A stretch of 64,000 nucleotides of DNA, taken from contig NZ_CP020739.1 in NCBI RefSeq assembly GCF_002097715.1, forward strand, positions 434,001 through 498,000. Reading direction: 5' to 3'. Positions 18,047 to 26,854 of this stretch are shown here, in pieces. The notes below the pieces were generated by a model. The model worked only from the letters and a program-made list of their open reading frames with translations, ran no database searches and was not told the origin of the DNA. The stretch is from Burkholderia ubonensis subsp. mesacidophila. Lineage in GTDB: Bacteria; Pseudomonadota; Gammaproteobacteria; Burkholderiales; Burkholderiaceae. The position numbers were made by a program, and so were the translations under genes. The stretch's first letter is position 1, and each line of letters opens with the position of its first letter.

Positions 18047-19584
18047 AAATGTCCGGTTTTACGGTTGGTTTGGCTGTCTGATTTGCTCCGGTTTGTTCGT
18101 TGCGCACTGTCGCAGGACGGCGTCTGAACGGGCAGGGCGCTGACGTCTGAGTCACGGTCCTTCGCAGACCGACGGCCAGGTTTGCGGGGTGGCTTTGTGG
18201 TTTGCCGGTGTTGAGCCAATTCCACGATCACGCCATCCAGATCGGCCTGCGTGAACTCGCGTGGTTTCTTCGTACCCGCCCGACGTTCAGGCTTGCGCAC
18301 CGCGATGCCTTGATTCGCGCGTGACGGCGATCCGGAAGCACGTCGGTTGTCGCGCTGCGCCTGGATCGCTTCAGCCACTTGCAGCGCGTGACTCAGACGC
18401 TTGTGCTCGACGACCGCACCTTGATCGACCTCCGCCAGCTTGTCGTACTGCCGACAGGACAGCACTGCACCGTCGGCCCGGATCTCGATGCGCCCGTCCG
18501 GATACTCCCACACGTCGATATACCGGTGAATCAGCGTGCGGTTGGCCGGCGTGTCGTCCAGCAGATAGAGCACCCGGTCGTACAGCACCGTCAGCGACTT
18601 CGAGACGCGACGCGTCTCGCGCCAGGTCAGCAACTGATCCAGGTCCTCGTCGTCCCGCAGTGGCCGGTGTGCGTCGAAGTCGCTACGCGGCGGCTTCGCG
18701 AACCGGGCGTTATAGGCCGCCATGAAGGAGGGCGCATACGCGTTGGCGTCGGCCACCGTGCTGATCCCGCGTAATCTCAGCTCCTTGACCAGCCGGTCCT
18801 GCAAGGTCAGATGCGCGCGCTCGACCCGCCCCTTGGCCGGGCTGCTGTTCGCGCAGAACGTGTCGATGTTCAGCTCGTACATCGCCCGGCCGAAGTGCGT
18901 CACGCTGCTGCCGGTCTCATGCGCCTTGACACTGCGAAACACGCTGTACTTGTCGCTGTACAACGCTACCGGCTTGCCGTACCGCTCCAGATACGCGCGC
19001 GTCGCCTCGAAATAGCTGAACGTCGATTCCGTCGCCGTAAAGTGCAGCATCATCAACCGGCTCGTGGCGTCGTCGACGTACACCAGCAACGTGCATGGCG
19101 AAGCCCGCTCCTCGAACCACCGATGCTCGCTGCCGTCGATCTGGATCAGCTCGCCCAGGCACGCACGCCGCGCCCGCGGCTGGTAGACCTTCGGCGGCCG
19201 CTGCCGACGCGGAATCCACAAGCCCGCGTCATACATCCAGCGTCGGACCGTTTCCTTGCCAAGTCGGATGCCGTGACATTCCCAGAGCTTCTCGCAGGCT
19301 AGCGTCGGCCCGAAATCAGCGTAGCGCTCCCGAATCAGCGCAATCGCACGTGCGCGCAGATCGACGGACAGTTCCCGATTGCTCGGCCGCCCGCGCTTGG
19401 CTGAAACCAGTCCGGCTGGACCCGCGGCCTCATAGCGCCGGCACAACCGGCTGATCTGCCGTTCACTGAGCTCCAGTCGCTCAGCCGCCTGAAAACACCG
19501 CAGGCGGCCTTCAACAACCGCCTCGATGACCTTGACCCGCTCGAGTTCGCGCATGCTTGCCGTGATCAACTCACGTCCGTTCAT
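17815..19584 (-). CDS. ISNCY-family transposase, full core, with C-terminal readthrough extension
   Basis: The 589-codon frame carries a winged helix-turn-helix (ELERVKVIEAVVEGRL, ERLELSERQISRLCRRY) and a DDE core with YVDDATSR (first Asp), YSDKYSVF (second Asp) and KGRVERAHLTLQ (Glu). It starts at ATG 19584, as in copy 1. Where copy 1 stops (GCG TGA after PSFDTA), this copy reads GCG CAA, so translation continues about 100 residues into the remaining ISNCY end and then the IS110 element before stopping at 17815. The core is complete and may be functional; the foreign tail could affect it. Confidence 0.88.
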   Translation of the reverse strand: MNGRELITASMRELERVKVIEAVVEGRLRCFQAAERLELSERQISRLCRRYEAAGPAGLVSAKRGRPSNRELSVDLRARAIALIRERYADFGPTLACEKLWECHGIRLGKETVRRWMYDAGLWIPRRQRPPKVYQPRARRACLGELIQIDGSEHRWFEERASPCTLLVYVDDATSRLMMLHFTATESTFSYFEATRAYLERYGKPVALYSDKYSVFRSVKAHETGSSVTHFGRAMYELNIDTFCANSSPAKGRVERAHLTLQDRLVKELRLRGISTVADANAYAPSFMAAYNARFAKPPRSDFDAHRPLRDDEDLDQLLTWRETRRVSKSLTVLYDRVLYLLDDTPANRTLIHRYIDVWEYPDGRIEIRADGAVLSCRQYDKLAEVDQGAVVEHKRLSHALQVAEAIQAQRDNRRASGSPSRANQGIAVRKPERRAGTKKPREFTQADLDGVIVELAQHRQTTKPPRKPGRRSAKDRDSDVSALPVQTPSCDSAQRTNRSKSDSQTNRKTGHFLYGRLPFARRFWSRREGWLRTYIRTRSQDMPAGPDGFRRKVPNLTSGLEVREMSQAYPCAVQPVLPSLNITSATVE

Positions 19585-19949
19585 GGTTCGCCCCTGGTCG
19601 ATGCCTCACGAAAGCGTGCACTTCAACCAAGGCAGGAGGCGACCATTCCATCTAACGAGCCCAAATCGGACATTACTAAAAAGCCGTGACAACCAAAACT
19701 TCGCTAGTCGATATTATGTCAAGTCAAATAAACCCAAGCACGTCGCAATAGGCGGGCGCTGCGTCCATCTCCAGTCTCGCCGCCATGGATCAAGTCCATG
19801 ACAGCGATGCCGACAAGCATGACGTAGCGCCGTCCCCGGCGCCACATCATGCATTTCACCCAAGCCTGCTTCCTCACTGATCCGCCGCCATCAAGCCGTC
19901 AAAGCTGCTGCGTACCGATCTCATGCCCATGTCGGCAGCGTAGCGAAGG

Positions 19950-21596
19950 CTAGTGACCACCTCGCGCGGCCAGCGCGGTCTGCAGGGCCTGGCCATCGAC
20001 ACTCCCCAGCCCCGTACAGGCGTCCCAGCCCGGTGCCACCGGGTAGCCTTTCACCTCGCCGAAGTTGTTGTTCACCGGGCCGGGTGCGCCGCCCACGACA
20101 CGAAACGTCGAGGCCGGGAGACTGTAAAGGATGGCGTTGAGACTTCCTGCCGGAAAGCCGTTGTTCGCGTTGATCCGCGCGATAAGGCCCGCATAGAGCG
20201 GTGCGACCGCGCTCGTACCACCGACCGGTTGCGGCGGCCCACCGTTAATCACTTGCAGGTAGCCGCTGTTTTCGCTTGCGTTCCCTGCGATATCGGGCAC
20301 ACCCCGGCCAGCCTGCCCTGTACCCACTCGCTTGGGAAGCGCAACATCGGACTGAAAGGCCGGAATCGGAAATCGCGCACTCACCCCGCCTCCCGTCGCC
20401 CCCGGTCCGGCCGCACCGACGTCGTTCCAGACCCATTCTTCAAAGGAGGCGCCGTTCACATTGCCGATGGTCGTGCCACCGCAGGCGGACACCGACGGAT
20501 CGCTTGCGGGATAGCTGGTTTGCGCCTGGGTCGGGCTTGCGATGCGGGCTCCGCTGTCGCCCGACGACACGAGCACGGTGATCTTGTTCGTGCCGGCGTC
20601 CTCGAACAGCATGGTGAACTGCTGCCACTCGCTGTCCGAAAAGCTCGGCTCGCCGAGGTCGTCGGGCCCCCATCCATAGCTGATGGACACGATACTCGGC
20701 GTCGGCTCCCCAGCCGTGGGATGAATCATCATCTGCAACGCATGAATCATGTTCTGGGGCTGCGCCCCGGCGAAGTAGACCGCGATCGTGGCCTTCGGCG
20801 CGATCGCACCCGCCACGGTAATGTCGAGGCCGGTCTCACCGTCGGACTGTCCGGAGTTTTGCGTGCCATCAACCGCGACGTCGACGATATGAAGAACGGG
20901 AGGACCGTCCAGCGCCTTCAAGGTTGCCGTGATGTCCGAGGTCGCATAGCCTGCCGGGCCTTCGGATGTCTCCATTTCGTACAGACCGATGGTCTGCCCT
21001 GCCCCATCGCCCGGCGGGAAATTGTAAAGCGTGGCGACCTGAGCGGGCGTCAAAGGCCGGGTGTTGGGAGGATCCATGCTCGCCCGCTTAAGTGCGGCCG
21101 ACGCAGTCGAGAAATGCTTCGCGTGGACCTTGCGGTTTGTCAGGCCCACGACCGCCTCCACGTAGTCGGCGATCGTCGCCGGCAGGCCCACAGGGCCATC
21201 GTGACCGCGATATTCACCTCGTTGATATTGATAGTCGTTGAGTTGAACGCTGAAGGCCCTGTTCATTGCCGCGACCGTTCCGCGCACGATCACGGACCGC
21301 CGCGCTGCATCCGCTTCCTCGACACTGAGTCCCTCGCTGGCGGCAAAGGCTTTGACCGCGTCGAGCTCCATCGGGTCGGCCCCATGCCGGATGGCGAACG
21401 CGTCCCGGGTTGGACGTGCCGCCCCGCCACCATCACCCGTGCCCGCTGCCGGCTCGGCGCCGCCCTGCCTTCGTCGAAGAAGCAGGGTGACGGTTAGCTC
21501 CTGGGCACTATCCGTTGGCCTCAGTTTCGTATGCCCCGCAGGGTGAGGATGCTCGCTGCCCTTTATCAGGCGATATGCCGACGACGATGCCATCAT
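19950..21596 (-). CDS. Sedolisin (S53) serine-carboxyl peptidase, kumamolisin-like
   Basis: This acid-active endopeptidase has 548 residues. The N-terminal activation (pro) domain spans about 25-170 (ELTVTLLLRRRQG, then EAVVGLTNRKVHAKHF). The catalytic domain has Glu254 and Asp258 in DGETGLDI, the oxyanion Asp347 in SSGDSG and the nucleophile Ser462 in GGTSAVAP. A C-terminal calcium-site segment reads DACTGLGSVDG. All catalytic residues are present. No classical signal peptide is seen; secretion would need another route. It lies beside ISNCY copy 2 on the edge of the accessory island. Upstream is an AT-rich non-coding stretch; no operon partner is apparent. Confidence 0.93.
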   Translation of the reverse strand: MMASSSAYRLIKGSEHPHPAGHTKLRPTDSAQELTVTLLLRRRQGGAEPAAGTGDGGGAARPTRDAFAIRHGADPMELDAVKAFAASEGLSVEEADAARRSVIVRGTVAAMNRAFSVQLNDYQYQRGEYRGHDGPVGLPATIADYVEAVVGLTNRKVHAKHFSTASAALKRASMDPPNTRPLTPAQVATLYNFPPGDGAGQTIGLYEMETSEGPAGYATSDITATLKALDGPPVLHIVDVAVDGTQNSGQSDGETGLDITVAGAIAPKATIAVYFAGAQPQNMIHALQMMIHPTAGEPTPSIVSISYGWGPDDLGEPSFSDSEWQQFTMLFEDAGTNKITVLVSSGDSGARIASPTQAQTSYPASDPSVSACGGTTIGNVNGASFEEWVWNDVGAAGPGATGGGVSARFPIPAFQSDVALPKRVGTGQAGRGVPDIAGNASENSGYLQVINGGPPQPVGGTSAVAPLYAGLIARINANNGFPAGSLNAILYSLPASTFRVVGGAPGPVNNNFGEVKGYPVAPGWDACTGLGSVDGQALQTALAARGGH

Positions 21597-22393
21597 GACC
21601 TCACAAAGTTGAATACGCTCATCTCCGGTTTCGACCGGTCCGACTCAAACCCGAAGCGAACAATCAATCACGCGGATTGCCGGTGTGCCTGAAGTGCAGC
21701 GATTTCGGCATGCATTCACCAGTGAAAATGGATATTGAAAACTCTAAAGGCCTTGAATTTGCCGCATCGTTTATTTGTCTGATTTTTTGTTTGCGTCGGA
21801 TATTCGATGGGATGCGGTCAACGATCAACCTTTGCGTTTTCATTTTCACATATACGCTTCCGGTTCGATGGGGTGCGCCAAGTACCGATGTGCACGAGGC
21901 GAAGTGTGAAGAAAGCTTAGTGCGTCTGCCCTGCCAGTTCAAGACGAACGAGGAAACGTAATGTGTCGGTTATGAAAGAGAAAGGCGTTTGACCAGGCTC
22001 GACGGCCTGGCAGTGATACTGCAGCGCAATTTCGTGAAAAATGGTAACGGCGACGACGTTTGTTAATTAAATTAGATAGAAATACAGGGATTTCCATAAG
22101 CCACGGCATGTTCAAAAAAACAGCGTAAATCAAACAGAACATATTCGGGAAAGTGCTGACCTCATCGATCAATCTCAACAACTAGACTTCGTCGTAATCG
22201 CGCAACTTTTGCAGAACAATGAACGCGATGTGCCGATTAATAACATCGCGAACTGACATCATCGCTCCAACTCGATGAACCCTTCCTCGCAGATGTGCGA
22301 GATGCCATGTCTTAGTGGCAAGGATCGTGGGGTACAGATTCGTGTCACTTGAGTCGTGGAATACGAATCCACGTGGCGACGGGGAATGCCGAA
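21597..22393. other. AT-rich non-coding stretch
   Basis: About 800 bp, clearly lower in GC than the rest. Open frames of 80-94 codons occur on both strands (about 21664-21961 and 21939-22181), but they overlap one another, lack ribosome binding sites and resemble nothing known. It probably contains the promoters of the divergent sedolisin and membrane-protein genes. The low GC suggests foreign origin. Confidence 0.45.
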
Positions 22394-23590
22394 ATGAATA
22401 ATGTGCGTGACAAAAACGAGGTTGAGACGAAAGGCGAGTTGAACGAGCTATTTGATTGTGAGTTCAAGGAGATCTTGCTGCTCCTCGATTATCTTGCCGG
22501 CAGAGCAGATAAGGATTTCACCATACCCTCGAACGGAACGGTAACCGGCAAGACAACCCACGAAATAATTAAAGAGGTATGGGGACGCGCCAATCGAGCG
22601 GGAGAATATCAGGAAGATGATGTTGCATTCCTGTTTGAAACAAAGAATTCATTGAATCGTCTGGCCTACCCGGCAAGCGGCATAACCATCGCTTATACCT
22701 ACATGTTTGTAGAGGACGAGAAAATCCTGCCGGGGCCATTCCTGACGGATCCTGGCGGGACGCGCTATTCCAGGATAGGAGTGGCGAAAGATGCCTTTCC
22801 AGGGGCAGTCGCCCACGCCCGGCGCTTTCGCCGCCTCAAAGATCAAATGAGCTTGTGGGTAACCTTAATTACGGTGATTGCGGCAATTTTGCTTTCGATC
22901 GTTGCTTTCGGCGCCCAGGTAATATCGCGCTTCGAACAGGATCGGACAGCAAATATGAAGTCAATAGACGATCTCTACTCGACACTCGCAAAGCAAGGTG
23001 CGCCGATCGGCGATACAAAGCCGCCATTAAAACTGATCAAAGAGCATTGCGAATTGCCAGACCTCAACAACCAAACCTATCAAATCATAGAATTGTGCAA
23101 CGAGTATTCATACAATGCGGCACGTTATGATGAAGCAATCAGGGGCGTTTCAGTGTACGGCGAAAGCTGGGCATTTCGGCTGCTCAGCTTTATGTTCGAG
23201 ATACCCCCTGTAGCGAATGCACAAGAGAATGCGCGCTCCGTCGCCATCGTCCTTTCGACCTTCTCAAGCTACATCCTCCCGATTCTTTTTGCCGTGATCG
23301 GTTCGTTCGCAGCCTCAGCTCGGGGGATTTACGAAAAGATCAAGGAAGGTGTGCTGGCTCCGCGGGACAGAATCCTCGCATTGGTGCGTCTGCCTTTGGG
23401 GCTGATAGCAGGCGTTTCAGTTGGATTGTTCTTCGACCCCTCGTCCGTCGTCACGCATGTAAGCATGGGTTTGGGTCTCAGTTTATCCGCAGCAGCCATT
23501 GCTTTCGCAGCGGGCTACGGTGCCGAAACCTTCTTCAGCAAGATTGACACGCTCATCAATTACATGATCGGGGGAAGACGCAGCGAATGA
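22394..23590 (+). CDS. Multi-pass membrane protein of unknown function
   Basis: The 398-residue protein is not recognised. About 150 N-terminal residues are soluble and acidic (NDVRDKNEVETKGELNELF-like start, then FLFETKNSLNRLAYPASG). A membrane segment follows (about 152-177, SLWVTLITVIAAILLSIVAF), then a roughly 105-residue region with Cys pairs near HCELP and ELCNEYSYN, and three more hydrophobic segments (about 283-308, 328-350, 357-382). The start is ATG 22394 with GGGGAA nearby; the frame runs back to TTG 22349. GC is lower than in neighbouring operons, suggesting acquisition. It is a single-gene unit convergent with the FAAL operon. Signalling or defence roles are possible but nothing in the sequence proves one. 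Confidence 0.7.
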   Translation: MNNVRDKNEVETKGELNELFDCEFKEILLLLDYLAGRADKDFTIPSNGTVTGKTTHEIIKEVWGRANRAGEYQEDDVAFLFETKNSLNRLAYPASGITIAYTYMFVEDEKILPGPFLTDPGGTRYSRIGVAKDAFPGAVAHARRFRRLKDQMSLWVTLITVIAAILLSIVAFGAQVISRFEQDRTANMKSIDDLYSTLAKQGAPIGDTKPPLKLIKEHCELPDLNNQTYQIIELCNEYSYNAARYDEAIRGVSVYGESWAFRLLSFMFEIPPVANAQENARSVAIVLSTFSSYILPILFAVIGSFAASARGIYEKIKEGVLAPRDRILALVRLPLGLIAGVSVGLFFDPSSVVTHVSMGLGLSLSAAAIAFAAGYGAETFFSKIDTLINYMIGGRRSE

Positions 23591-23625
23591 CCCGAATTGG
23601 CGCGGGAACGCGCAGTCGAGCACAA

Positions 23626-24597
23626 TCACCCCGCGCCCTTCGCCCCCCACCAGTCCAGCAGCACTTCCGAAAACGCCGGACTATCCTCGAGTTCCGGCGA
23701 ATGCCCCGCATGCTCGAAGAACGCATGCCAGACGGCGTGCGGCACCTGGCGTGCGATCGACAGCTTGTCGCTGTGCCGATGCGTGCGGTCGGCGGCGCCC
23801 CATGTGACGAGCGTCGGCTGCCTGACCGTGACCGCCGGCGGTGCGCGGTCGTAGAAATGCTGCCAGAGCGAGCCGAAGCAGCAGAACGCGCCCTGCTTGA
23901 ACGCGGTTTCCAGCGACGGCGTGAACTCGCGATAGCGGTCTTTCGCCATCGCCCGCCGGAACCACGCGATCCCGATTTTCCGCGCGCCGAACGCGCAGGC
24001 AAGCTGCCCGACCAGCGGCGTCGCAAGAAGGTTGCGGGCGTCGACGTGGCGCGCCCAGCGGACCTGTTCGCTCCACGCGGGGCTCTGCCACAGCATCAGT
24101 TTCGCGATCCGCTCGGGTTCTCGCGCGGCGATCTGCAATGCGATGTGCGCCCACACGCACGAGAACGCGAGCAGATACGGTCCTTCGTCCAACTCGATCA
24201 GCATCCGCTCGATCGCCGAGCGGTAATCGTCGAACGAGAACCTGAAACCGCGCTTCGGCACCGAGAATCCGAACCCGGGCGGCTCGAAGCATACGACGCG
24301 CGCGGACGGCGCGAGCAACGCAATCAGCGGGTCGTAGTGTTCGATCACGCTTGGCGGATCGCATACCAGCACGATCGTCGGCCGCTCGCCGGACCGCTCG
24401 CCCGCGACGCGCACGCGAATGCTCGCATCGGGCAGCTCGCAGAAGCGGACCCCAGGCCTCGATCGCGCGGCCCAGTCGCGCTTGAGCCGCGCCGCGCGCA
24501 TGCCGAGCCGCAGCGGGTCGAGCCAGGTCAGGTCGATTTCGGCCCGTCGTTCGCGAGCGCTCGCATGCGGCGTGTCCTTCAGATGGGGGGCGCTCAT
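23626..24597 (-). CDS. Alpha/beta hydrolase, last gene of the FAAL-desaturase operon
   Basis: This 323-residue alpha/beta-hydrolase-fold protein is probably an esterase or thioesterase acting on the pathway's acyl product. FEPPGFGFS lies after strand 4. The nucleophile-elbow position reads LLAFSCVWAHIAL, with Ser near 145 but Ala and Val in place of the usual flanking Gly residues. WGAADRTH supplies the acid and FEHAGHSPELE the catalytic His. The elbow variation makes catalysis less certain. It is the last of eight closely spaced minus-strand genes and begins six bases after the thioesterase stop. There is no signal peptide, so it should act in the cytoplasm. Confidence 0.82.
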   Translation of the reverse strand: MSAPHLKDTPHASARERRAEIDLTWLDPLRLGMRAARLKRDWAARSRPGVRFCELPDASIRVRVAGERSGERPTIVLVCDPPSVIEHYDPLIALLAPSARVVCFEPPGFGFSVPKRGFRFSFDDYRSAIERMLIELDEGPYLLAFSCVWAHIALQIAAREPERIAKLMLWQSPAWSEQVRWARHVDARNLLATPLVGQLACAFGARKIGIAWFRRAMAKDRYREFTPSLETAFKQGAFCCFGSLWQHFYDRAPPAVTVRQPTLVTWGAADRTHRHSDKLSIARQVPHAVWHAFFEHAGHSPELEDSPAFSEVLLDWWGAKGAG

Positions 24598-24603
24598 CGC
24601 GGT

Positions 24604-25023
24604 CTACTTCGTCGGCCAGAGGATCATCTGCGTGCAACGGAACGTCGCGAGCAGCTTGTCCGTTTCGCGATGCCGGACGGTCGCGTCCCAGACCTGCGTC
24701 ATGCGGCCGCTATGGATCGCGCGCGCGTCGCAGACGATCACGCCGGCGCGGGCCGACCCCATGAAGTTGCTCTTCAGCTCGAGCGTGCTGAAGCTGGACG
24801 CGCCTTCCGGCAAGCTCGCGAGACACCCGTAGCCGCATGCGGTATCGGCGATGCTGACGATCGTGCCCGCATGGAGGATGCCGTGCGCGAGCACGGCTTC
24901 GCGAATCGTCAGCTCGGCGAGCACGTGGTGTTGCTCGACCTGGTTGACGACGATGCCGAGCAGGCCCGGCAGATAGTCGGCGCCGAATCGGTTGAAGTAG
25001 TCCGCGTCCAGTTTTTCTTGCAT
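24604..25023 (-). CDS. PaaI/YdiI-like hotdog-fold thioesterase
   Basis: The 139-residue hotdog enzyme should hydrolyse an acyl thioester (ACP- or CoA-bound). Family features are the loop AVLAHGILHAGTIVSIADTACG, with the catalytic-type acidic residue on the central helix, and ELKSNFMGSARAG on the next strand. The start is ATG 25023 with GAGGAA upstream; the frame extends to 25065 across the end of the FAAL gene without a better start. In the operon it most likely releases the finished fatty acid from the free ACP encoded upstream, or edits misloaded chains. Confidence 0.85.
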   Translation of the reverse strand: MQEKLDADYFNRFGADYLPGLLGIVVNQVEQHHVLAELTIREAVLAHGILHAGTIVSIADTACGYGCLASLPEGASSFSTLELKSNFMGSARAGVIVCDARAIHSGRMTQVWDATVRHRETDKLLATFRCTQMILWPTK

Positions 25024-25036
25024 GCTGCGTTCCTCG

Positions 25037-26854
25037 TCAGTTGTTCCGGGTTTCGTTCGGCGCATCGAGCTGCGCGCGCCACTGCGTGATCACCGGCAAC
25101 GTGTCGCTGAGAAACAGTTCGCGACAGGCGTGCCGCTGGACCTTTCCGCTGGTCGTCTTCGGTATCGCCGACGGCAACGTGAAGACGATGTTGTGCACCG
25201 CGATGCCGTGGTGCAGATTGATTGCATGACGCAGCCTGCCGAACAGCGCGTCGGGCGCATGACCGCTGGCATGCTCGCCGTCGCTGAACGCCTTCAGGTA
25301 GCGCGCCCGCAGCTCGCGCACGACGATCACCTGCGGCGTGGCGTCGGCCTCGAGCGCGAACACCGCGCATCCGCCGGGGCGGAACAGTTCGGCGTCGAGC
25401 GGCTCGATCGTCTCTTCGACGTCGTGCGGGTAATGATTGGCGCCGCGAATCAGCATCATGTCCTTCAGTCGTCCCGTGACGAAAAGGTCGGAGCCCGACC
25501 GATAGCCGTAATCGCCGGTGCGCAGGAACCGTCCGTCGTAGCCGGGCAGCTCGGCTTCGAAGGTCTGCTCGCTCAGCGCGCGATTGTTCCAGTAGCCGAG
25601 CGCGACGCTCGGCCCTTGCGCCCAGATTTCGCCGACCTGCCCGTCGCCGCACGGAACGCGGGTGTCGGGATCGACGATCAGCGTCAGGCTGTCGCCGGCT
25701 GCGTCGCCGCAGCCGATCGTCGCGCCCACGCGCTGTGCTTCCGGTTCGTGCGCCGGCTCCGCATCGTGCGCCGCGACCGGGATGACGAGGGGCTGCGATT
25801 TCAGTCCGCCCGTCATGAACAGCGTATGCTCCGCCAGGCCGTAGCACGGATAGAACGCCCGCGCATCGAAGCCGCAGCGCGCGAAGCGCTGAGCGAACGC
25901 GTGCAGCGTGCCGCGCCGGATCGGTTCGGCGCCGACGAACGCGACGTCCCACGAGCCGAGTTCGAGCTTGTCCAGATCGGCATCGGCGATGCGCATCGTT
26001 GCGAGCATCTGGTACGCGAAGTTCGGACCGCCGCTCGTCGTCGCGCGTCGCTCGCCGATCATGCGCAGCCAGCGCAGCGGATGCTTGAGGAAATCGACGT
26101 GCGACATCAGCGCCACCGGGAAACCCACGTAAAGCGGCTGAAGGATGCCGCCGATCAGGCCCATGTCGTGATACGGCGGCAGCCAGATCACGCCCTGGCT
26201 GTCGGCGTCATGCTCGAAGCGGCTCGCGATCAGCGCGGAGTTGTGCAGCAGGTTCCGATGGCTGATCATCACGCCCTTCGGCGCGCCGGTCGAGCCGGAC
26301 GTGTATTGCAGGTAGACGGGCGTCCCGTGATCCACCGGCCGCGGGACGTAGCGCTCGACGGCATCGCCCAGCGTGTCGACCGTGACCCAGCGCAGGCTGC
26401 CGAGCGTGGACGAGCCGGCTTCGATGCAACCGGCGTCGCGGCGCACGGCCGTGGTCGACAGGATCGCGGCCGGTGCGCAATTCTCGACGATGCCGATCAG
26501 CCGCCGCAACGTGCGTTCCGCCTGCGCGGGCTCGACCGGATAGGCGGGCACCGCGACGACGCCCGCATACATGCAGCCGAACAGCGCGACGATGTAGTCG
26601 ATCCCGGGCGGAAACAGCAGCAGCACGCGATCCCCGGGGCGAGCGACCTGTTCCAGCGCCGCCGCGACGACGCCCGCGCGCCTGTCCAGCTCGGCACAAT
26701 CGAGATGCTGCTCCGCGCGATCGCCGCCCGTCACGAACGTGTAGACCCGCAGATCGGGCTGATGCGCGGCACGATATCGCGTCAGCTCGACGAAGTCTGC
26801 GAACGTGTCGACGGACGGTGCGCCATTGGATGTCGAGCGGTCGACATGGGTCAT
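25037..26854 (-). CDS. Fatty acyl-AMP ligase (FAAL)
   Basis: This 605-residue adenylate-forming enzyme activates a free fatty acid as acyl-AMP and passes it to an ACP, bypassing CoA. The P-loop TSGSTGAPKGVMISH lies near 186. FAAL-type motifs are WLPPYHDMGLIGGI, TTSGGPNFAY, FYPCYGLAEHTLFMTGG and FLRTGDYGY, and the C-terminal catalytic Lys is in PKTTSGKVQRHACR (about 570). The start is ATG 26854, overlapping the stop of the amidohydrolase gene (ATGA). The free ACP four genes upstream in the operon is the natural acceptor. It is clearly related to the FAAL domain of the fusion protein at 41187-44591 (shared WLPP-HDMGLIGGI and TTSGGPNFAY). Confidence 0.92.
   Translation of the reverse strand: MTHVDRSTSNGAPSVDTFADFVELTRYRAAHQPDLRVYTFVTGGDRAEQHLDCAELDRRAGVVAAALEQVARPGDRVLLLFPPGIDYIVALFGCMYAGVVAVPAYPVEPAQAERTLRRLIGIVENCAPAAILSTTAVRRDAGCIEAGSSTLGSLRWVTVDTLGDAVERYVPRPVDHGTPVYLQYTSGSTGAPKGVMISHRNLLHNSALIASRFEHDADSQGVIWLPPYHDMGLIGGILQPLYVGFPVALMSHVDFLKHPLRWLRMIGERRATTSGGPNFAYQMLATMRIADADLDKLELGSWDVAFVGAEPIRRGTLHAFAQRFARCGFDARAFYPCYGLAEHTLFMTGGLKSQPLVIPVAAHDAEPAHEPEAQRVGATIGCGDAAGDSLTLIVDPDTRVPCGDGQVGEIWAQGPSVALGYWNNRALSEQTFEAELPGYDGRFLRTGDYGYRSGSDLFVTGRLKDMMLIRGANHYPHDVEETIEPLDAELFRPGGCAVFALEADATPQVIVVRELRARYLKAFSDGEHASGHAPDALFGRLRHAINLHHGIAVHNIVFTLPSAIPKTTSGKVQRHACRELFLSDTLPVITQWRAQLDAPNETRNN

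Larger units (their letters stand above)
16623..19691 (-). mobile_element. ISNCY-family element, copy 2, split by an IS110-family element
   Basis: Left end TGTCAAAGCC (16623) and right end GTGACA (19691) match copy 1. A 5-bp direct repeat ACCAA flanks the whole element (16618-16622 and 19692-19696), showing that it arrived by transposition. Left-end sequence continuous in copy 1 is here interrupted: GGCTATTTA (ending 16662) is separated from AAATGTCCGG (18047) by about 1.38 kb that carries an IS110-type transposase. The ISNCY transposase keeps all catalytic residues. Copies 1 and 2 have different outer flanks, so they probably did not move as one composite transposon. Confidence 0.85.

Noticed and set aside
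11040..19691. A composite transposon bounded by the two ISNCY copies
   Set aside because: Copy 2 has its own 5-bp duplication ACCAA, and the outer flanks TGGGG and ACCAA do not match, so the copies appear to have inserted separately.
19953..21497. A 514-codon plus-strand frame opposite the sedolisin gene
   Set aside because: Shadow frame; the minus strand has all S53 catalytic residues.
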